From: Diprion similis | Lineage: Eukaryota; Arthropoda; Insecta; Hymenoptera; Diprionidae | Reading direction: 5' to 3' | NCBI RefSeq assembly: GCF_021155765.1 | Contig: NC_060107.1 | Location: 11,270,501 to 11,334,500, forward strand | Length of the DNA stretch: 64,000 nucleotides | In this document: positions 48,260-60,100 of the stretch, one piece after another | Layout of the letters: each line of letters opens with the position of its first letter | Position numbering within the stretch: the first letter of the stretch is position 1 | Program-made: the position numbers and the translations under genes | Notes under the pieces: generated by a model | The model's input: the letters and a program-made list of their open reading frames with translations, nothing else | Told to the model about the DNA's origin: nothing | Databases searched by the model: none

Positions 48260-49913
48260 ATGACGAAAACGTGCGAAATGTTGACCAAAGGCGTTTACGC
48301 CGATTCCAAAGAAGATGAAGAAGCGTTAGAGATAATACGAGAGGCTTTTATAGCGCTGAATTCTAATTATATGAGACGAGGAGCTTGTCTAATTGATCTA
48401 CAAGAGCGATCAACAATCGCCACTGTCAAAGTGGGCAAAAAGAAATGTAACAATATAATTTCTCAATTAAAATATTCCAAGAAACTATTTACAGCAGCAT
48501 TTTTTACCCTACTCAGTTACTGTTTACTGTCAGAAAATTTCCCTGTCAATTTTGCAATCAAATATGCATTGGGAACTCGTTGCTTGGTACCGAACAATTA
48601 CTTTGTTTGGGAATTCACGCGGCCTGTTTCAACGTGTGAATTTTGTCGCGATATAGACTCAGCCCTAATTCTTCCCAATCTGACAAGAGAAGAATTCAAG
48701 CGCTATGCTTACTCGTCAAGACCGATGGTGATAAAAAATGCGGCAGGTCATTGGCCGGCAAGAAAAGTGTTCAGCCTGTACTTCTTTAGAAATCTCTACG
48801 AGAGTATCGAAGGCGCTTACGAAAGTGTTCAGGAGGAGTGCCAGTTCCTTCATTTTAAAAGCAACTTTGCAAGCCTCAAAGAAGTCTTTGCAATGAGCGA
48901 TCGAAGGGCCCTCAATTTGCCTGGGGAACAGCCCTGGTATGTCGGATGGAAAAATTGTCACCCCCAGGTGCTGGAAATCATGAAAGAATTTTATCAAACT
49001 CCGCACTTTCTGCCTCAAGATGCCGAAGTACCGCACACCAATTATGTTTTTCTTGGATACGAACAAGGCGCTGTTATGCATGTGAGTTCCTCGGTGCTTA
49101 AAGCCAAAGAAGCAATGAGGTCCATGTTTGCAACGTTAACACAGCATCATTATACCGATATCAAAATCAGATATTTTGTATTTGGCAGAAAAGTATTTCT
49201 GATCATTTACAGACGAAATTCTTGATGATTCTAAGTAACTTTGACCAACTAATGAGAAGTCTTACATACTCTTATACATAATCAGTGTATTCTCATTATT
49301 TTCATATAATTTAAGCAATTTCAAAAATTTGACTGAAATTTTATGCATGGTAATCATTACCTGAGAGTCGGAGATAATCAGATTTCTTTGTAGGTACATA
49401 ATTCAGAATTATTGAGATATCAGTTGAAAAAAATATTTAGAAATTTTTTGCAGCCAGAATAACTCTAATTTTTTGGGAATGGTAGAAAATCTGAATTCTT
49501 TCCTACACATTTGTTACGTTAATGTTACAAACTTTTCACGTTATAAATATACATCCTAAGTATGAAACGTCATTCGAGTAGCAAATTACATTAGTTTTTT
49601 TAGCTATCTGAATTTGACGTTCTTGTTTAATTTCCCTCGAAAAATTAGCGCCTTAGGTACATGACTCAAACTGTAATCGGAACGTTTTGTATTCTAGCTG
49701 GATTACATTCCACGTTTGATGTGGCAGGGTCAGCTACAGGGAAGCAAAACTTGGTCGGTAGCGCCAACTCCAGAATGTGACAAAATTTGTAAGAAATTTG
49801 ACTTCTCCGTTGATGCCGGGGATATAATTCTGTTGGACACCAGAGTTTGGTATCACGGCACCAACGTAAAGGACGGGCAGTTCAGTCTAACTGTAACGTC
49901 TGAGTACGGATAG
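48260..49913 (+). CDS. JmjC/cupin-like Fe(II)/2-oxoglutarate oxygenase, single-pass membrane protein
   Basis: Two exons, 48260-49081 and 49698-49913, join in phase 0 (gtgagt donor, 'ttctag' acceptor) to give 345 aa. The ATG at 48260 is the first in frame after a stop at 48188. Residues 1-75 are charged. Residues ~76-90 ('LFTAAFFTLLSYCLL') form one predicted membrane segment. The catalytic part follows: 'SSRPMVIKNAAGHWPA' (about 152-167) is typical of the JmjC/cupin_8 N-terminal region. The iron-binding triad is H274-x-D276 and H327 ('WYHGTNV'), and K291 in 'LQGSKTW' suits 2-oxoglutarate binding. H274 is the last codon of exon 1 and D276 lies in exon 2. Such enzymes hydroxylate or demethylate protein or RNA; the substrate here is unknown. 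The 51-residue gap between D276 and H327 is short for this group, and the protein stops 18 residues after H327. I do not assign an orthologue. Confidence 0.85.
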
Positions 49914-50154
49914 GTTTGAAACCGAGCCTATTACCTCGACAATAATTAATTGTACATATGCAATTTTCTTCGGGCTACCTAAAACCATAGGTAGTTGAAT
50001 ATTTTTAATCAATTTTCTCATAATCCCATTGCCGTTTAAATCATAGATTTAGAAACAGCCATCAGCTACTGGCCGTTATGACTAGCATTCTTTTTCGAAT
50101 CTTTGATTTACTTTTGTATTAGTACAAAGCAACCCTTTTTTTGCATTCCATGTG

Positions 50155-50160
50155 AATAAA
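50155..50160 (+). terminator. Candidate polyadenylation signal (AATAAA) for the oxygenase gene
   Basis: A canonical AATAAA lies about 240 bp after the stop codon, in the context 'catgtgaataaaatttgc'. Confidence 0.4.
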
Positions 50161-50330
50161 ATTTGCACACCAGTTTAAAATCGTCTTGCCAATAGATTGT
50201 AATAATTAATGGAAATTTGCAAATGAAGGGAAAATGGCGTAATTTCCCCAAGAATCAGGGTTTTAAATAACTGCCCGATGACGCAGGGTAAACTGTATGT
50301 GCAAACCCGTAGGAATATATATATACATAC

Positions 50331-50354
50331 GTACTATACTATACTATACTATAT
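50331..50354. repeat. Pentanucleotide microsatellite (ACTAT)n
   Basis: A run of about five ACTAT units follows a short TA-rich run. No function is suggested. Confidence 0.75.
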
Positions 50355-51536
50355 ACATGAAAATTATATGTTTACACACAACATGCAAAGACTGTTAATA
50401 CTCAGAGAATTGAATCTTTAGAAGTAAAACCGATCTTTGCAAAAGTATTATTTTTTAAAATTTGTTGCTGATATATTATAGAATCTTAAGAGATCTGAGG
50501 AATGATTATTTTTTCTTTAATACTTTAAAAGTTAAGTTCATATATACTAAAAGTGCCTGAGTTTTTCCAAATATACAAAGTGCCATGATAGTTGGCGTTT
50601 CCAATTAATTACAAAGTAATTATTCGTTCCTGATTATTTATTAGTTTTTAAACGTAGAGAAGATTGCAGTGTAACTTGTGTGACTGATTATTTTGGTTTT
50701 GTTGTGCGATGCCTCTTGATCGTACATAGCTTAGGATGTTTCGTTTGGAAGTAACTTTGTCTCTTTGCTCTGTGTTGAAAAACTTGCAAAATCTCTCTTT
50801 AATCCACCTTAGATCCAATTCTTAAATGTAGCTTCCGGACATTAAAGTTTTTCAGCATGGAGAAAATGTAATTTCATTACAACAAATTTTTCCGGTGGAA
50901 GTGAAAAAAAACAAATTTGCTACCACACGAAACAACCTAAAGCACATACATTGGGCATGCGCCTTCCTACAAAATGCCATTCGTCGTGCCATGTTGGAGT
51001 CAATTTCAGCACACTCAAATATACACCGAAATTTTGTAACGCCAGCAGCAAAAAAGGTTTCTTCTGAAATGTAGAATAGATAATAATTCCTTTTTTGATT
51101 TCTATGTTCGTTGTGTTGTATTTTTTCATTACTGCTCAATCGAAACATGCTCACTAGAAAAAATTTGTAAACTTTGATAAGTCATGAGAAATTGTCTCCG
51201 TCGGATAGGCTTGTACAATATGTCTTCACCTGTTGTTTTTATCACACTTGTATGTTTAGGTACTTGTAAATTAAATTTATATTTAATGTGTGGCAGCACA
51301 AAATATTCACAAATCTCTTGATAAGTAAATATTTATATGTCTAATAGTGGCGTTGAAAAAACCATTCCAAATTTTATGTAACTAGTTATGAAATGTGTCA
51401 GTGTTTGGAAAGACTGACGGTGCTACAAATTTTTGATATCTTAAATTTTCCAATTTAAGACTCCTAATAATATAAAATCAAAATCTTTGACCTTTGATTT
51501 TACCCATATAACTGTTGATACTATTTTTTCTTATAC

Positions 51537-51598
51537 AAAGAATTATATTGTACGTAAGTATTATTGTAAAGAATTATATTGTACGTAAGTATTATTGT
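51537..51598. repeat. Perfect 31-bp tandem duplication
   Basis: The segment 51537-51567 is repeated base for base at 51568-51598. It starts 'aaagaattatattgtacg'. The identity suggests a recent event. Confidence 0.9.
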
Positions 51599-52320
51599 AC
51601 GCCACTCAAATAAAGTGTTTATACAATCAAAAATATTTAATTTATATTAAACCTTTATATAATCCAAAAATTTTCAAGGTACGTTCATTCGAACAAAAGG
51701 ATTTTATGACACAGCGGGTTTTAGTTAACTCTGAGAACTTTGGTGGGTTAATTTTTGAACATTCATTATTAATTCATGTGGAGATTTAATTGGTTTCTAA
51801 AATCCCTATTTTGCTGAAATCTCCGAGTATAAAAAAAGTGTTTCCAATATGTTATCACAGCATAACAATTTTTATGAGAAATATCTGAAAAATAGTAAGA
51901 AGTACTACAACAGCTAAAATATTTAAACACTTCATTATTGCGGATGAAGTTTTTGAAATATTATTTCTCGAGGTCGGATGGACTTTAGAATAAACTTGAA
52001 ATTGCTGCAGACTTTACACAAGCTGCTCTTTATTTTAGCAAATACATACATTGCATCGGGCAACTGTACAATAGGAAAGATCTTACAACATGTACTACCT
52101 TATTCTCGCTGATTCGTAATCACTGAAGTCAATTACACTAGTTTTATCACAATCACCAAATATTCAAAGTAGTACGAAAGATTTCCTCAAAAACTTCTGC
52201 GGAATTTTGAACAACGACGTATGATCCGCAATTCAATACGATCCAAGGTTTTATATGATTCATAGTACGTTGTAATTATCTGTTTTAATTCACTTCATCG
52301 AAGAGTGTTATAGAAAAGAA

Positions 52321-52640
52321 TCACTAACGATGAATCAAGTTTGAGCGGACCGTATCGTCCAAATAAAAACAAGGTCAATAAAACAGAAAAAATCTGTGAA
52401 AACAAACACCTTCGGTAATGTTATTTGCACGAATGACAGTGAATACGAATGAAACAATGGTACTTTAGAATGACACAAACTAAGATATCAAAAATTTCCT
52501 AACAGGTTCTTATAATTGGAACATTGAAAAGGATTAAAGTCTGGTACTTTTACTCTGATTGTAATGTTTCTGGATTCATTTTTCTCGCTGGCCAGATCTC
52601 CAAAAAAACTTCTGAAAAACATTGAAAAAATCTTACATGA
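52321..52640 (+). repeat. Dispersed repeat, copy A (unclassified)
   Basis: This stretch is a diverged relative of 54538-54840 in the same orientation. Shared blocks in order are 'gagcggaccgtatcgtcc' / 'gagtgggccgtaccgtct', 'caaactaagatatcaaaaat' / 'cgaactaagatatcaacaat', and 'cgctggccagatctcc' / 'cgctgcccagatatgg'. Spacing is similar with small indels. I see no terminal repeats or coding potential. Confidence 0.55.
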
Positions 52641-54147
52641 CGTACATGACGCAAATCTGTTGTACCGTACTTACACGAATCTATATTTATTCATTTGGGA
52701 GATAAAGATTTGCAAAGTTTTTTTTTCGTTCATCTCTAGAAGTCTGCATGATGAACAAACTAAGGGCCAAAATTATTTGAAACATTCTTATTACAAACCT
52801 TTTGCAAGTTGTTCATATCTTAGTTTGTGTTATTCGAATGTATTTAGAATCATTTCTATAACAAGATGGTATTTCATTAGAGCGTACCCCAACATTTCAG
52901 TATTGAGAACAGTGCTAGAGATATTTTAAACGGTTGTTTTCTTTCTTCCTACCCACCTAATTTTCAATTCGGACAGTGCGGTCTACTCATCCTTAAACAA
53001 ACAGCAGAGTAAATGTTACAGGCGCTGAAGTATTGAAATTTACATCGCAGCTCCAAGGATTGTTAACTTGGCGCAGTCTACCTCTTCAACTTTATACAGT
53101 AGAAACCCTCCAAGCCTTTCTCAACAACTGAATATTTCGTCTACGCATCCAGTCAGATATGTCGGAGTGTGCAGAACTGCAGAATATACAAATTAACATC
53201 ACGCAGCAAGAAATTTTTTTTTTAAAGTAAAGATAACACTAGCAGGAAAGCTTAGTTTCTAAATTATGTACAAATCACAGATTCTTCAATACCTTCTAAA
53301 ATATAAGATTCGATATTCAATTATATTGGCAGTTCAGACTATTTTTCGAATTCAAAGAAATGGTTATTTAACAAAGGCCCAAATATACTATGAGAAGATA
53401 GGAAATTTTTTGTGAAATGTATTGGATATTTTGTTGCCTCTGGGATCACGCTTCAAGTTTTTAATTTAAAAAATCAACTTTAAAAATCTCGCAAATCCGA
53501 ACATATAGAGAGTTTCTAATGTGATAAGTGAAGCTTAATACGAATGCTGTAAATGATTACCAACAAAAAAGCGTTTAGAATCGTATCGGCTCTACAAATG
53601 CGTATATGTATATACCTATATGTATCTAATGTATTGTTTTCCTCTTTTCTTTTTATTACTATACACAATGTTTTGGTGCTAAATTTATCAGATATAACGT
53701 TAGAATGATAGCGTTATTATATTGCAGTACTAAGATACATAGCTTTATAAATCTTCACACGTATTATAATATAATATGTATAATTAAAAATTTACAGAGA
53801 ATTTACATTTCCCAAATCATATGGAAAATATTCAACATAACATAATTATTGAACATTCATAATAGTTTATTAAAAACGGTGCGACAAATTTGTTACTTTT
53901 AAATGGAAAAGTATGGAGATGAATAAACGTAAAATAAAGAGCATCAAAATGAAAAGTTATTTCATTCTACTCATTTATACATGCGTGTAATTACCGATAT
54001 TCAGAATTAACATGGCGCACAATACGATCTGAAATAATAGCTCAAGTGTTTAATGCGTGATGTGTTAAATTAGAATTTTATATATCCAACGGTGCTAGGT
54101 ATCGGAATGTGTGGTGCTTGTTGCAGGTAAAGCACGGCTTTGACAGC

Positions 54148-54153
54148 TTTTAT
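54148..54153 (-). terminator. Candidate WBP2 polyadenylation signal (AATAAA on minus)
   Basis: TTTATT on plus gives AATAAA on minus, 45 bp after the stop of the long-gene WBP2 isoform. It is close to the stop, so a more distal signal is also possible. Confidence 0.3.
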
Positions 54154-54197
54154 TAGTATAGAAATCGTAATGAATGATCCTTCACTAAACACACGTC

Positions 54198-57100
54198 TCA
54201 CTGTTCTTTCTTATCCGTCGCCTGTTGGTAACTCGGTGGACTTTCCTGAAAATATAAGTATTGTAATTGATAATAATTATCAAATCGACTCTAGTTGTCG
54301 GATTATACATCGATGTAAACTAACCCAACAGAATTAAATAGAAAAAAATTAAAATCAGAGTGAAATTTACGTTTGTTTTGAAATTTAGAAGTTCTACATG
54401 AAAATACTTACATAGTACGCAGGTGGTGGAACATAAGCGCATTGAGGCCTATTTGGATCGTAGTATGCACTTTGCGCAGCCTCCGCAGCTTTTGCATCTA
54501 TGCAAAAAATATAGGTATCATATTAATACGAACAACTCACTACACAGATGATATTTTGGGTTGAGTGGGCCGTACCGTCTGAAATAAAAGTTAGGAAAGA
54601 GAAAATTTTTTTTTTAAAGTTACACGCAGTTTTATTTGTGCGATTGATGGTAAAAATGAGTTAAACAACATGGTTGATACATAGGAAACATGATGTTGAG
54701 CAAATATGATCAACACGAACTAAGATATCAACAATTTGAGATAAGGTTTCTTGATAAGAACTCTTGAAATTTTTGGCTGATTTTGGCGCTGCCCAGATAT
54801 GGAAAAAATATTCAGATGATTTTTGGAGATCTCTATGGCGGGTAAATTAAGTTTAAAAATATTATAACCGGATAAAAATTAACGGAGTTCATTTATTTTG
54901 ATCGTTTCGATTATAAAACTTCTTCTCAAATTATTAATAACTCAGCTTCTTTTATTAAAATTGGCTCAGCTTCATTTCTATTGCGTAGTAGAGACGTTGT
55001 TTTATGCGTGTTCAATATTATTGTCACTAATAAAATTGCTGTATATCGTTTGAACGGTTTTTTTAAATAATTTTCCAAATTTTTATTCAGACAGACACGG
55101 CCAATTCACCCTCAATGTAATTTAAAATTAGGTGAATTACAAATTTCTACAAGTCACTCACAAGGATACGCATTGGATACCACAGTTTTTGTTTGTTGAG
55201 GCATAGCGTGTTAGCTTTGAAAAATTAGAAATTATGCCACAGGCTGTATTACCACTAATAAATTTTTATATGAAGTTTCCTTCGTACCAATTCACACTAA
55301 GTCAGCTGTTAGGACAATCGTGAGAGAATTATTCCATGCGTGCACCAGGTATATTCACGACAATATTTTACAGGAAAGATAGTTAGAAATGAACAATACC
55401 GGAATTATATTAAACACGCAAAAAATACAAGGCTAACTGCTTTGGTTTTATCATAACTAGTTACACGGTTTTATTAACTTGGAAAACTGATTTGCAAATC
55501 CAGTGGTAATACACTGTCATACATGTAACTTGTTTCAATAAACAAGTAATTTAGTAGATAATATCTTTAACACCAATGCACTGACAAACAGAAAAATGAG
55601 TCACTGTTCTAGAAGTTCACAAGCAGCTATGCAAATCAGGCGAATAAACCTTTGCGACGCTATAACCAGTAAACACTGCAGAAAATGGAAAAACTTTTTT
55701 CATATATGAACAAATTTTTCGATACTGCATGAAACTTGAGGATTCAACTCTTGAATTCCGTATCTTTAAATTTTTTCAAATAATACGATGCCACGTGTTG
55801 GTTTATAACAAAGCTTGTATAATAAATTTGATTAATGGTACATCGAGCTATGCTCCTACGTTACGTGGAAGCTATGAGATAATAACTGAGCTGAGTGAAA
55901 GCAAATCTTACGCCGGATCAGCTGAAAAACTATTATGCAATGGCGTTGAGTAATGTAAGGTAAGGTAAGCTTAAGTGTAGGAGGTATATTACTTTCTCTA
56001 GGTTACTAAAGACCTCAATGCATTTATATTCACTTCTGATTTGCGTGAATGAATATTTGGGTTAAAACTTTTTTTTTCCATTAAAACATTACTGTCAATC
56101 TTTACTGAAAGTTATGGAATTTTTCTGACCCACCTAGACTCTGTATATGAGGGTATTTCGTTTGGAATAAAAAAAATGAAAAATAAAACATTTTGTATAT
56201 CATTTGAACAGAAAAAATTCGAATTTTCAGAAAGCTTTTTTTAAATTAGATTCAAGAAATATCCTTCCACGAGAAATTTTCAGGTTCAAACAAGCATCGT
56301 AATGTCTGTGTTAATTTAAATGTGAGAATGATTTAGTTGATGGAAAAATACAAATGTTTTTGCCGATGCTATAAATGGCGGTACAACTTGACTTGTTTCT
56401 GTAAGACATACTCACCTTTGAACGAGAACCCCTCGGAATAAAAGGTAACAGGTCTCAGATTCTCCAAAATATTGTAACACAAGAGGTAAATTTAGGTAAA
56501 AACTTGATGAATTACAATTTTTTAATTAGTTTTTTAAGTTCCAACGTTTTCGCGCAGTGAAATTCTCGGTAATGTTTAGGTTGAACCTAACAAAAAAAAA
56601 AAGAGGAATTGGTTTACGTAACCATAATATTTTTATTTCGAGGGTTTGCCGTTTTAAAGTGAGTATCATCTTCGTCAGTTTTAGTACCTGACTGCGTGAT
56701 TATCAAATTCCAGAGATCAAACGTTGAGAAATGTTTTTTACAGTGAGTACGTACTTCCGCAACAAAGAGAGCGCTTATTCACACGTTAGAAAAAATGAAT
56801 GAAGTATTTGAGAAATGAAAAATTATTATGTTAAAAGAAACATTTTTGCGGCTTTCCAAGTGATGCACAAAGAATAATTATACACATGATCTAATTTGTT
56901 CTGTGAATCGTGTTAATTAAACGGTGATACTCAGTAATTTCCAGACTTGATAAACGACGTATGCTGTTGAAAGGGACAAATAAAAACAGCAATTGATGTA
57001 CAACATTTATATTTTAATTATCGTTTTTCGTAAATCTATGACATTATATGACAACATACAACAGCGTTATTAAAACATTTTAGTAAATATTATCAGGATT

Positions 57101-60100
57101 TAAGTGAGACGTAATTGAAAACGGGTTTCATAGTGATCATGTTTTAAGTAAAGAGTAATGAAATATTGAAATATATAGATAAGGCCCCAAAAATGTTTAT
57201 TTGTGAAGTATAGCATTCTGAGGTGTGGAATTTGTGAAAAATAATTTAGGATTTGTATAAAAGTAAAATAAATATCAAGCAGTAAGAGTATCACAATCAA
57301 TACTGCTGACAGCCTAATTCTCAGTCATATAAAAAATGAAGAAATCGAAAATAAAAATTAGCAAAGTGATACCAATTGAGTTTTAGTACAACTTGGATAA
57401 AAATTTCGATGTCAAGGTACATCAAACGACAATGAATTTCAAAATTGAAATACGAATATAACTTGACCTAAAGTCTAATTTACTTACTTTTAATAACTAT
57501 AGTTATAATAATCATAATAATAATAATAATAATATGGCCCCGTGATTAGATTATCGATTATAAAAAAGTTTGAATATAGTATTTTTACGGAAAAAAATGT
57601 TGAGGGGAAAATTTGAAGGGAACTCTTAGTGCTAAATGTCTTCTTGGTAAACAAAAAAAGAAGAGAAAAAAAAAACAGCCTAATTTCTGATCCACGGTTG
57701 TTGATTGGAAAATTACAACACAATCGAATGATCTATATTTGTTACGGGGGAAAAAAAAAAAATAACAATCTTTGGAACATGTGAACCAAAATTCATGAAG
57801 CAATTCTAAAAGCAGACTTAACTGGTTGGTGTTGAAATATGACAATTTATTGCGTTATATTCTTTCTTTGGAAAATGCACCAGATGAGCGATCAATGAAT
57901 ATATAATGTAATCAAGTTACTGATCATGAACTGATCACTAATCATGAAATGAAAGTCAACAAAGAGAAATGACGAATACCAGGAAATATGCCAAATTTTC
58001 GTAGTCGTTAGACACGTTGGCAACGTTTTGATTTCATTTTAGTCACTAGATTGGCTTCGTAGCTACTTTGCTATTTTTTGTGAAACATTTCGCTGAACAT
58101 TAGATTTTAGAATCTGCATATTCTTTGTTCAGTTGTAATAGAACCGAATAATGCTATAAAGTTATGTTAGAAATTGAGACGGTTGTTAAGGATAAATCTG
58201 TAGTAAAATCGGATCAGAAACCTTCAAATCGTTGATCCCTCTGTTTCATTTCAGTTTCTAAATTCTAATTGAGAGTCCAGCCGATTTTATCCTTAATGTG
58301 CTCTGCTGAATTCCATCAATTTGTAATAAATTCTGTGATTGCCTAACTGGAGATTACGGTAAAAAATGTATGAAGCTTTACATTAATTTTAACAAATGAC
58401 TTGTTACTGTTAAAATTGAACTTCCGTTACAGTTCCAAAGGCTAGAGTGATGTTTGACTTGTAATTAATCGAAGCCTAAACTCGCTGCAGTAAGAATGAT
58501 TTACGGATTGCAATAAGCACTGCTATTACAATTAACTCGGCACAACTCTAGTAGGGCTTTTGCTTCTGGTACATACCGGCTGGACCGTAATATCCTCCTT
58601 GCTGATTTTGTGGATTTTGTGGATTTTGAGGATATTGCGAATATTGGGGTGGATTCTGTGAGTATTGGGGAGGATTTTGCGTATACTGAGCCGGATTCGG
58701 ATGATATTGGGGTGGATTTTGTGGGTATTGAGAAAACTGGGGTGGACTTGGCTGATAATTATTGTAACTAGGCTGTCCATAACTTGGATACGCACCTCCT
58801 TGAGACATTGATTGAGGATTGTAGCCTGGGTTCGACCATCCCGGAGCTCCGTTAGGTTGAGGCTGACCCCAGTTGCTTGGTTGCGCCGAATTCCCCCAAG
58901 CGCTTGGCTGTGGCTGCTGTTGTGCAGCTCCGCCGCTGGCGTAGCCTTGATATGGACCGTTGATGCCGGGATACGGTGGCGGAGAGTCCGTCATGTAAAC
59001 GCCATTCGCTGCATAATAGCATAGTGGTATCAATATACTTGCAAAAAGTTGGTAGTAACAATCGGCAACAAGAAGTGGAAAATAAATTGCTGAAACTTCA
59101 AGTTTTATTTATTGATACGAATGAAATCTTTCGACAGTTGATAAAGTTTCATCAATAAAGTATTTTCATTTCTTTGATTCATCTGTATTAAAAGATTATG
59201 AGCACTCCGAAATATTGTAGTTCGTTTACTTTAATTTAATACATGGAAAAAAATCAGATCAGTAAAAACGTGATAAAACGTGATGAATCAGATCACGTTG
59301 AATGTAATTACAAACCGCTGAAATTCAGGAAAAAAATTTAACAACCTGAGAGAAATTACATTGTTATATTTGTCTACTAAAAAATCAATATAGTTATCAG
59401 ATTCTGATATATGATTTAGTACGATTTTGTTATTGGTTATTATTTGTGCTTTGATTTGTTTATGCGATCTGCCGCAGCTGTGCTGGAATATTGCATCAAA
59501 TTAGTGAGAAAGAAAGAGAAAAGCTCCACTTCTATGAAAAAAGGTTTCAATCGACAAGTGTCGGAGGTTGAATATAGTAACGTTAATGTGACGAACGATT
59601 TTAAACAATGCGTTATTACTTTTTCAAAACTTTGGAATCATAAAAACTGTGATAAGTTATAGTTTAAAGTTTGACGATGAACATCAACATTGCAAACTTC
59701 AACTTCATGAAATTATTTGAAAATATCATGTCTCCATGTTTTTCCAAAATGTTGAATTCCTGTATCTTTAACAAATTTCGTATCAAGTATAAACCTGAGA
59801 AGAATTTTTACCTGGTGGTTGTTCGGGGAAAACATTTGTCGGGGGCTGCCAGCCGTAGTATCCACCTGGCGCAGCTTGATACGCTGGTGGGGGTGCAGCG
59901 TACCAGTCAGATGTTGGTGGTTGATATGGTGGAGGTGCATCAAAACCAGGACCATTGCGATTTGCTGAAAAATTTGAACATACATGTTTGGATAATTCGT
60001 GGAATTTTTACATTACCTGAAATTAATTTTCCAGTTTATGTTCTTACTCTATGTAAAAAGTAGATTCTAGATAGAAAACTATGTGAAATGAAATGATTAG

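Larger units (their letters stand above)
49914..54197. other. Intergenic region between convergent genes, 4.3 kb
   Basis: The oxygenase gene and WBP2 point towards each other here, so both 3' untranslated regions probably lie inside. I see no conserved coding exon. The longer open frames (50852-51154 on minus, 52564-52929 on plus) have no recognisable motifs. A less AT-rich stretch around 52960-53180 is unexplained and could be untranslated sequence. The region contains the microsatellite, the 31-bp duplication and one copy of the dispersed repeat listed separately. Confidence 0.6.

Noticed and set aside
50852..51154. 100-codon open frame on minus
   Set aside because: No recognisable domain, no clear splice partner, and a second overlapping frame on the same strand is also open. 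Treated as chance, although the stretch is somewhat less AT-rich than its surroundings.
52564..52929. 121-codon open frame on plus
   Set aside because: It starts inside the dispersed repeat and has no conserved motif; composition follows the AT-rich background.
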